From JBFLVQ01 sp040758525 (GTDB lineage Bacteria > Acidobacteriota > Blastocatellia > Chloracidobacteriales > JADJPF01): a stretch of 9,201 bases of DNA. Within the stretch, counting starts at the first letter, position 1; each line of letters begins with the position of its first letter. Below the pieces are notes generated by a model. That model did no database searches. It was given only the letters and a program-made list of their open reading frames with translations, and was not told the DNA's origin. Shown here in pieces: positions 5,120 through 9,201 of the stretch. The stretch is taken from the NCBI GenBank assembly GCA_040758525.1, contig JBFLVQ010000381.1:1-9201 (forward strand). Reading direction: 5' to 3'. A program made the position numbers and the translations under genes.

Positions 5120-5192
5120 TGAGCCAGACAGGGCTCGAACCTGTGACGCCCTGCTTAAGAGGCAGGTACTCTACCAACTGAGTTACTGGCCC
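5120..5192 (-). tRNA. tRNA-Lys (CUU)
   Basis: Acceptor GGGCCAG/CUGGCUC with one G-U, anticodon stem CCUGC/GCAGG with loop CUCUUAA, A73, T loop UUCGAGC. It has the same anticodon triplet that Y-RNA-like element 1 displays. No CCA encoded. Confidence 0.95.
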
Positions 5193-5196
5193 ATTA

Positions 5197-5271
5197 CGGA
5201 ACCGACGGGACTTGAACCCGCACTTTCTTGATCGACAATCAAGTGCTCTAGCCAAATTGAGCTACGGCTCC
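5197..5271 (-). tRNA. tRNA-Asp (GUC)
   Basis: Acceptor GGAGCCG/CGGUUCC with one G-U, anticodon stem CUUGA/UCAAG with loop UUGUCGA, and G73, the Asp discriminator. Normal D and T loops. No CCA encoded. Confidence 0.95.
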
Positions 5272-5274
5272 AAG

Positions 5275-5356
5275 TGCCGGAAGAGGGATTCGAACCCTCA
5301 TGGCCACTGCCAGCGGGTTTTAAGTCCACCGTGTCTACCAGTTTCACCATTCCGGC
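5275..5356 (-). tRNA. tRNA-Leu (UAA)
   Basis: A class II tRNA with a paired variable arm (UGGC with GCCA) and A73. Acceptor GCCGGAA/UUCCGGC. Anticodon loop CUUAAAA, the same seven bases as the anticodon-like loop of Y-RNA-like element 2. The anticodon stem has an A31-C39 mismatch next to the loop. No CCA encoded. Confidence 0.93.
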
Positions 5357-5359
5357 GTA

Positions 5360-5433
5360 AGCACGCGGCCGGATTCGAACCGGCGATTAATGGATTTGCA
5401 GTCCATCGCCTTAACCAGCTTGGCCACGCGTGC
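5360..5433 (-). tRNA. tRNA-Cys (GCA)
   Basis: Acceptor GCACGCG/CGCGUGC, anticodon stem AUGGA/UCCAU with loop CUGCAAA, and U73, the Cys discriminator. D stem GCC/GGC with a large loop. No CCA encoded. Confidence 0.95.
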
Positions 5434-5460
5434 AGCTTTTACTATTATTTGATTTTCAAA

Positions 5461-5534
5461 AGTGGGTGACGAGATTTGAACTCGCAACTTCGAGTGTGGC
5501 ACACTCGTACTCTGCCAAATTGAGTTACACCCAC
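5461..5534 (-). tRNA. tRNA-Gly (GCC)
   Basis: Acceptor GUGGGUG/CACCCAC with U73, anticodon stem CGAGU/ACUCG with loop GUGCCAC. It is the first gene of array 1 in the direction of transcription, about 70 bases after the predicted start site. Unlike Gly(UCC), it has no encoded CCA. Confidence 0.95.
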
Positions 5535-5611
5535 AAACCTTATTCCTTATTTCCTTTTTGTTTGAACCTTTTGTCTTGCAGCTTTCCATATATCAACCTC
5601 TGTGCCAAATC

Positions 5612-5639
5612 CTTATAAACTACCTTCTCGTTAGATCAA
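5612..5639 (-). promoter_or_regulatory. Candidate housekeeping promoter of tRNA array 1
   Basis: On the minus strand TTGATC (5634-5639) and TATAAG (5612-5617) are separated by 16 bases, four and five matches to the sigma-70 consensus. Transcription would start near 5605 and reach tRNA-Gly(GCC) after about 70 bases. Position and spacing are the evidence. Confidence 0.45.
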
Positions 5640-5774
5640 ATCGTTGTAGATAACTTACTTATAGGATTTAGCTCGATTCTCGACAATAGTTATAGATAGA
5701 AATTGTTATATTGTTTGATATTTGGCTAGATTATTTTCTAGTTATCTTATTAAGAATAATTTTTCCGCTAGTGC

Positions 5775-5801
5775 TGTAACCTATCGGTTTGCAAAAACGT
5801 G
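5775..5801 (+). promoter_or_regulatory. Candidate ECF41-type promoter of the flavoprotein-sigma unit
   Basis: TGTAACC (5775-5781), 16 bases, then CGTG (5798-5801) resembles the known ECF41 pattern TGTCACA - spacer - CGTC at five of seven and three of four positions. It lies 34 bases before the first start codon, where a self-regulated ECF41 promoter would be expected. The match is short and could be chance. Confidence 0.35.
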
Positions 5802-5834
5802 GTATAGGTAAGAATTTTGAGAGGAGCATAAACG

Positions 5835-7157
5835 ATGCAGACAAATAAAGAGCAGTTTGATGTTGTGATAATTGGCGGTGGGTTAGCAGGATTAGCAGCC
5901 GCTGCCTATTTAGGGCGAGCGGGAAAGCGTGTTTGCCTCTTCGAGCGCTCACAAACGCTAGGTGGTCGTGCTCAGACCGAAAAGAGAGAAGATTTCCTTT
6001 TTAATATAGGTGCACATGCACTCTATCGAGGTGGCTATGCAATGGAGGTATTAAAAGAGTTGGGCGTTGTACCACAAGGAGCTATGCCATTACCATCAGG
6101 TGGATTCGCTATCAAAGATGGTATCAAGCATACCTTTCCTACTGGGCCTTTCTCTTTACTTACTACGGGTCTGTTCGGTCTAGGAGCAAAACTAGAGGTT
6201 GCACAATGGTTAGGCACACTTGCTAAGCTTGATACCGATTCATTAATGGGTATTACGGTGCAGGAATGGCTTAACAAACAGTTTGTACACCCTGTAGCAA
6301 GAGAGCTGTTGCTAGCATTGATACGTGTTTCAACATATTCCAATGCACCTAAAGAGATGAGTGCTGGTGTAGCTCTAAAACAGTTAAAGCTGGCAGTAAA
6401 AGCGAATGTTCTGTACCTTGATGGAGGCTGGCAGACACTAGTAGAAGGATTGCGCCAAACAGCGCAAACCGCAGGTGTAGAGATCAAGACAGGAATAAAA
6501 GTGGAATCAGTTATTCGTAACCACCTAGGTGGTGTCGAGGCAGTAAAGATTGCTAATGGAGAAGTCTATCGTGTTGATAAAGCTGTTATTGCTGCTGGTC
6601 CTGTGGAAGCTTTGAAGCTGTTAGAAGATGGGCAGACAACATCATTAGCTAAGTATGCAAAAGAGGCTATTCCAATCAAAGCTGCTTGTTTAGATGTAGC
6701 TTTGCGTGAGCTGCCCAGACCGAAAGCGACCTTTGCTTTAGGTATCGATAAGCCATACTATTTCTCGGTCCATTCTGCATCTGCAAAACTCGCACTGGGA
6801 GGGGGCGCGCTCATTCATACACTAAAATATCTACCACTTACTCATAATGATTCTCCTACATCGATAGAACATGAACTAGAAGGAGTGTTGGATTTAATGC
6901 AGCCAGGATGGCGCGAACTGGTGGTAAGTCGTAAGTTTTTGCCAGCAATGATTGTTTGTCATGCAATCGATACAGCTAAACAGGGCGGCTTAAAAGCAAG
7001 ACCAACGCCCACCGTCGAAGATGTACCAGGACTATTTATTGCTGGGGATTGGGTAGGTGATAAAGGTCTACTTGCTGATGCCAGTCTGGCTAGTGCTCGT
7101 GATGCAGCGAACCTAATAATCTCTTGTCAGAAGGACCGACTCGCGCTTGCGGGTTAA
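5835..7157 (+). CDS. FAD-dependent oxidoreductase, phytoene desaturase/amine oxidase superfamily
   Basis: A 440-residue flavoprotein. Residues 8-37 form the dinucleotide-binding beta-alpha-beta unit with GGGLAG at 14-19 and the acidic E37 that holds the FAD ribose. LGGRAQT at 42-48 is the GGR motif of this superfamily, and the C-terminal GLFIAGDWVGDKGLLADASLASARDAANLI (about 398-427) is the second FAD site. No transmembrane segment is obvious. Family members oxidise carotenoids, porphyrinogens or amines; the substrate cannot be told from sequence, and no other carotenoid gene is nearby. The ATG at 5835 has GAGAGGAG about eight bases upstream. It stands 17 bases before an ECF41 sigma gene, and this sigma group is typically paired with oxidoreductase, decarboxylase or epimerase genes, so it is probably that sigma factor's target. 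Confidence 0.88.
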   Translation: MQTNKEQFDVVIIGGGLAGLAAAAYLGRAGKRVCLFERSQTLGGRAQTEKREDFLFNIGAHALYRGGYAMEVLKELGVVPQGAMPLPSGGFAIKDGIKHTFPTGPFSLLTTGLFGLGAKLEVAQWLGTLAKLDTDSLMGITVQEWLNKQFVHPVARELLLALIRVSTYSNAPKEMSAGVALKQLKLAVKANVLYLDGGWQTLVEGLRQTAQTAGVEIKTGIKVESVIRNHLGGVEAVKIANGEVYRVDKAVIAAGPVEALKLLEDGQTTSLAKYAKEAIPIKAACLDVALRELPRPKATFALGIDKPYYFSVHSASAKLALGGGALIHTLKYLPLTHNDSPTSIEHELEGVLDLMQPGWRELVVSRKFLPAMIVCHAIDTAKQGGLKARPTPTVEDVPGLFIAGDWVGDKGLLADASLASARDAANLIISCQKDRLALAG

Positions 7158-7174
7158 TTATAGGAGTAGATCAA

Positions 7175-8116
7175 TTGGCCACGATAGCGAAGCTACCTAC
7201 AGAAGTTTATGAAACACACCGTTCCCTGATCTGGGCTTTGTGTTATCGTATGACTGGCAATAGTGCCGATGCTGACGATCTAGTTCAAGAGACGTTTATA
7301 CGAGCACTAGAAAATCCTCCTGCGCGACTAGATGAACCACTACGCCCATGGCTGGTACGAGTGGCGATAAACCTCAGTCGAGATCATTTGCGACGACGAC
7401 GTCGTCATCACTATACCGGTCCATGGCTACCGTCACCAATTTCTACAGAAGACCTGGAATCACCTGCATCTTATGAACCGATCACCTCACCAGAAGAATC
7501 ACCAATGGCACGCTATGACATGCTAGAAAGTATCTCTTTTGCATTTCTAGTCGCTTTAGAGGCACTAACGCCGCTTCAGCGTGCCGTACTGTTGTTACGT
7601 GATGTCTTTGACTATTCGACCAGTGAAACAGCCGCTGCCCTAGGTGTAAGCGAAACCAATGTCAAAGTTACATTATTACGTGCACGGCGTACTATGTATG
7701 ATTATGACAAAAGCCGTGTACCATTGAAGGTTACTCGCCAGGAATTGACACAGCGCGCGCTAGAACAATTCCTATATTGTATCAATTCTCATGATGTTGA
7801 AGGACTGAAGCGGTTGTTGGCTGAGGATGTGATAAACATGTCGGATGGTGGTGGTAAAGTAGCGGCAGCGTTGTTACCTATTTATGGCCGTGACCGGGTT
7901 GTACGACTGATTATGGGCCTATCTGCGAAGTATGAAGATGATTTACAGATCCGTCTCTGCTCACTCAATGGCTTGCCTGCAATAATTGGAGAACATGAGA
8001 GAGTATGGAAAAAACGCGCACCACGTTGGACATTACAGCTAGAGGTTGATCAACATGGGCGTATATACAGGATTTATAGTGTGCTGGCACCAGAAAAACT
8101 CTCTGCACTGCCATAA
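7175..8116 (+). CDS. ECF41-group (SigJ-like) RNA polymerase sigma factor with SnoaL-like extension
   Basis: Starting at the TTG at 7175 (GGAG eight bases upstream, just after the flavoprotein stop), the protein has 313 residues; an earlier in-frame TTG at 7124 would overlap the upstream gene and lacks a better ribosome site. Sigma region 2 is at about 15-76 (DADDLVQETFIRA), region 4 at about 130-175 with a helix-turn-helix (STSETAAALGVSETNVKVTLLRAR), and a SnoaL-like domain from about 190 to the end. The three ECF41 signatures are recognisable: WLPSP at 84-88 (WLPEP in the family), DGGGK at 224-228 (DGGGR) and APEKL at 305-309 (NPDKL). In this group the C-terminal extension controls activity in place of an anti-sigma factor, and none is encoded nearby. 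It probably directs the promoter of its own operon. Confidence 0.9.
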   Translation: MATIAKLPTEVYETHRSLIWALCYRMTGNSADADDLVQETFIRALENPPARLDEPLRPWLVRVAINLSRDHLRRRRRHHYTGPWLPSPISTEDLESPASYEPITSPEESPMARYDMLESISFAFLVALEALTPLQRAVLLLRDVFDYSTSETAAALGVSETNVKVTLLRARRTMYDYDKSRVPLKVTRQELTQRALEQFLYCINSHDVEGLKRLLAEDVINMSDGGGKVAAALLPIYGRDRVVRLIMGLSAKYEDDLQIRLCSLNGLPAIIGEHERVWKKRAPRWTLQLEVDQHGRIYRIYSVLAPEKLSALP

Positions 8117-8124
8117 TAAAGATT

Positions 8125-8166
8125 ATTACCATAGAGCACAGAGAGATTTTTGTGTTCTATGGTAAT
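8125..8166. terminator. Long hairpin between convergent units, possible two-way terminator
   Basis: A 16-pair stem (8125-8140 with 8151-8166, one G-U) closes a 10-base loop nine bases after the sigma stop codon. It also lies 27 bases past the end of tRNA array 2 on the other strand. Neither side has a strong U-run (the minus side is followed by AATCTTTATTAT), so termination strength is uncertain. Confidence 0.5.
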
Positions 8167-8192
8167 TGCAGTAGTAAGTTTCCCGTTATTAA

Positions 8193-8265
8193 AGCCGGTT
8201 GCCGGATTCGAACCGACGGCCTACTGATTACAAATCAGTCGCTCTGCCTACTGAGCTATACCGGC
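8193..8265 (-). tRNA. tRNA-Thr (UGU)
   Basis: Acceptor GCCGGUA pairs with AACCGGC except for an A7-A66 mismatch at its base. Anticodon stem ACUGA/UCAGU with loop UUUGUAA; U73; canonical T loop UUCGAAU. Unlike Thr(AGU) in array 1 it has normal tertiary loops. It is the last gene of array 2. No CCA encoded. Confidence 0.92.
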
Positions 8266-8302
8266 CTGTATCAATATCAATGGTGTATTGCCATAATCGG
8301 AA

Positions 8303-8392
8303 TGCCCCCGCCTCGATTCGAACGAGGATTTTGCACCAATCTAGTGCTGGCAGAGTATAAGTCTGCTGTGTTGCCAATTACACCACAGGGGC
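8303..8392 (-). tRNA. Class II tRNA with UAU anticodon (Ile-AUA type or re-specified tRNA)
   Basis: A 90-base gene. Acceptor GCCCCUG/CGGGGGC, D arm GUGU/ACAC, anticodon stem GCAGA/UCUGC with loop CUUAUAC, a 22-base variable region with a GCAC/GUGC stem, T arm CCUCG/CGAGG with canonical UUCGAAU, and A73. The anticodon reads AUA, but long variable arms belong to Leu, Ser and Tyr tRNAs, not Ile. With A73 it could be charged by LeuRS or TyrRS. All stems are perfect, so it is not an obvious pseudogene. Confidence 0.85.
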
Positions 8393-8401
8393 TATTAATA
8401 A

Positions 8402-8475
8402 TAGGGCGTGCGGGATTTGAACCCGCGATTTCCTGCTTGAAAGACAGGCGGCTTAAACCTCTTGCCCAACGCCCC
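8402..8475 (-). tRNA. tRNA-Glu (UUC)
   Basis: Anticodon stem CCUGU/GCAGG with loop CUUUCAA, T loop UUCAAAU. Acceptor GGGGCGU/ACGCCCU with G1-U72 and A73, exactly as in Glu(CUC) of array 1. No CCA encoded. Confidence 0.93.
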
Positions 8476-8481
8476 AGATTA

Positions 8482-8566
8482 TGCGGATGAGAGGAATCGA
8501 ACCTCCAAGGGACTGCTGCCCACGACGCTCTCGACGTCGCGCGTCTACCTGTTCCGCCACATCCGC
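8482..8566 (-). tRNA. tRNA-Leu (GAG) with C33
   Basis: Class II tRNA: acceptor GCGGAUG/CAUCCGC, variable arm GGG/CCC, A73. Anticodon stem CGACG/CGUCG with loop UCGAGAG. Position 33 is C instead of U. T loop UUCGAUU. No CCA encoded. Confidence 0.91.
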
Positions 8567-8569
8567 AAA

Positions 8570-8642
8570 TGAGTCGGGTGGGACTTGAACCCACAACCGG
8601 TGGCTTAAAAGGCCACTACTCTTCCAATTGAGCTACCGACCC
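8570..8642 (-). tRNA. tRNA-Lys (UUU)
   Basis: Acceptor GGGUCGG/CCGACUC with one G-U, anticodon stem GUGGC/GCCAC with loop CUUUUAA, A73, T loop UUCAAGU. All normal for bacterial Lys. No CCA encoded. Confidence 0.95.
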
Positions 8643-8661
8643 AAGCTTGCTACTTGATTGA

Positions 8662-8744
8662 TGCCGAAGGAGGGATTTGAACCCTCAGGGCTTTTTGCCA
8701 TACGTCTCTGAAACGTACGTGTCTACCAATTCCACCACTTCGGC
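8662..8744 (-). tRNA. tRNA-Leu (CAG)
   Basis: Class II: acceptor GCCGAAG/CUUCGGC, anticodon stem UACGU/ACGUA with loop UUCAGAG, variable arm GGC/GCC, A73. Normal U33. T loop UUCAAAU. No CCA encoded. Confidence 0.94.
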
Positions 8745-8758
8745 GCGATTAATAGTTA

Positions 8759-8833
8759 CGGATCCGGCAGGACTTGAACCTGCGACAACAAGTTTCGAAG
8801 ACTTGCGCTCTTCTCCAACTGAGCTACGGATCC
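8759..8833 (-). tRNA. tRNA-Arg (UCG)
   Basis: Acceptor GGAUCCG/CGGAUCC, anticodon stem CAAGU/ACUUG with loop CUUCGAA, G73, T loop UUCAAGU. It reads CGA directly, a codon often left to inosine in other bacteria. No CCA encoded. Confidence 0.94.
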
Positions 8834-8838
8834 ATATA

Positions 8839-8921
8839 TGCGGAAGGCGGGATTCGAACCCGCACCCATTGTTCGGATCAGATCCTAAGTCTGACGCGTC
8901 TGCCAGTTTCGCCACTTCCGC
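8839..8921 (-). tRNA. tRNA-Leu (UAG)
   Basis: Class II: acceptor GCGGAAG/CUUCCGC, anticodon stem UCAGA/UCUGA with loop CUUAGGA, a long variable region closed by CC/GG pairs, A73, canonical UUCGAAU T loop. No CCA encoded. Confidence 0.94.
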
Positions 8922-8931
8922 AATACTTAAA

Positions 8932-9006
8932 TGGGTCCGGTAGGATTTGAACCTACGCCCTCAGGTTCCGCAAACCTGCGCTCTGATCCGTCTGAGCTAC
9001 GAACCC
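8932..9006 (-). tRNA. tRNA-Arg (GCG)
   Basis: Acceptor GGGUUCG/CGGACCC with one G-U, anticodon stem CAGGU/ACCUG with loop UUGCGGA, A73, T loop UUCAAAU. The anticodon begins with G, while most bacteria read CGC with an inosine-bearing ACG tRNA. No CCA encoded. Confidence 0.92.
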
Positions 9007-9018
9007 GTCAACAATGAA

Positions 9019-9101
9019 CGGAGGGTGAGAGAGTCGAACTCTCATATGCAAAAGCACGACAGTTTTCGAGACTGTTGCCATACCAGTTAGGCGAACCCTC
9101 C
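9019..9101 (-). tRNA. tRNA-Ser (CGA)
   Basis: Class II: acceptor GGAGGGU/ACCCUCC, anticodon stem ACAGU/ACUGU with loop CUCGAAA, variable arm UGC/GCA around UUUU, and G73, which with the long arm marks tRNA-Ser. T loop UUCGACU. No CCA encoded. Confidence 0.94.
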
Positions 9102-9105
9102 AAGA

Positions 9106-9177
9106 CAGAAGCGCCGGGATTTGAACCCAGATCGACAGTTTTGGAGACTGCTATGCTAGCCGTTGCACCACGCTTCT
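9106..9177 (-). tRNA. tRNA-Trp (CCA)
   Basis: Acceptor AGAAGCG/CGCUUCU with A1-U72 and G73, both usual for Trp. Anticodon stem GCAGU/ACUGU with loop CUCCAAA, D stem GUGC/GCAU, T loop UUCAAAU. It is the first gene of array 2 that lies wholly inside the window. The 3'-terminal CCA is not encoded. Confidence 0.95.
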
Positions 9178-9201
9178 ATTAACCCTTATGCTTGTTGCCA
9201 T

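Larger units (their letters stand above)
5535..5834. other. Intergenic control region between divergent units
   Basis: This 300-base AT-rich stretch has no gene. It must hold the promoters of the leftward tRNA array and the rightward flavoprotein-sigma unit; candidates for both are listed separately. A small CTAGA/TCTAG inverted repeat lies at 5726-5741. Confidence 0.7.
8193..9177 (-). other. tRNA array 2: 11 tRNA genes, probably continuing to the right
   Basis: In transcription order: Trp, Ser(CGA), Arg(GCG), Leu(UAG), Arg(UCG), Leu(CAG), Lys(UUU), Leu(GAG), Glu(UUC), an odd UAU tRNA and Thr(UGU). Gaps are 4-38 bases. None shares an anticodon with array 1. No promoter is seen before Trp, so the array may continue beyond the window. 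Confidence 0.92.

Noticed and set aside
7124..7174. Upstream TTG as start of the sigma factor
   Set aside because: It would overlap the flavoprotein end and adds residues (SEGPTRACG...) that look like out-of-frame coding; the TTG at 7175 has a GGAG site at the right distance.
8152..8943. Reading frames across tRNA array 2
   Set aside because: Same artefact: translated tRNA T-arm and D-arm sequences (ARTHPGFEP-like repeats), not genes.

Overview
The window reads as bacterial chromosome. It carries two dense tRNA blocks, good Shine-Dalgarno sites, an ECF sigma factor and a Ro60-type RNA-binding protein. The gene mix (ECF41-type sigma factor, phytoene-desaturase-like flavoprotein, HNH nuclease, TROVE protein, moderate GC) would suit a soil or thermal bacterium such as a Chloroflexota/Ktedonobacteria-type lineage. 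That placement is a low-confidence impression, because no rRNA or marker gene is present.

Layout, read on the minus strand from right to left. A probable promoter (5612-5639) precedes 20 tRNA genes (5534 down to 3700). An HNH nuclease gene (3678-3130) starts 21 bases after the last tRNA. It is followed by a 66-residue unknown protein (3096-2896), three tandem tRNA-like structured RNAs (2886-2390), a TROVE-vWA protein of the Ro60/Rsr family (2355-907) and a second stand-alone vWA protein (847-62). All lie on the same strand with short gaps, so they may form one transcription unit. The three RNAs each have a long terminal stem, a conserved inner helix and a tRNA-like module. This is the architecture of bacterial Y RNAs (YrlA type), which bind Ro60. 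Two of them carry the tRNA module in circularly permuted order (anticodon arm, T arm, closed acceptor hairpin, then D arm); the third has normal tRNA order.

The plus strand at 5835-8116 holds a two-gene unit: a FAD-dependent oxidoreductase of the phytoene desaturase/amine oxidase type and, 17 bases later, an ECF41 (SigJ-like) sigma factor with a SnoaL-like C-terminal extension. A sequence resembling an ECF41 promoter lies in front. A long hairpin (8125-8166) separates this unit from a second minus-strand tRNA block of 11 genes (8193-9177), which runs towards the right edge of the window.

The 31 tRNAs have 31 different anticodons and cover every amino acid except Tyr. Several are atypical: a Thr(AGU) tRNA without the G19-C56 interaction, a UAU tRNA with a long variable arm, three tRNAs with C33, and Arg(GCG). 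Only three encode CCA. The most interesting inference is a link between a large non-redundant tRNA array and a Ro60/Y-RNA particle whose RNAs imitate tRNAs, possibly an RNA quality-control, tRNA-surveillance or stress-repair system.
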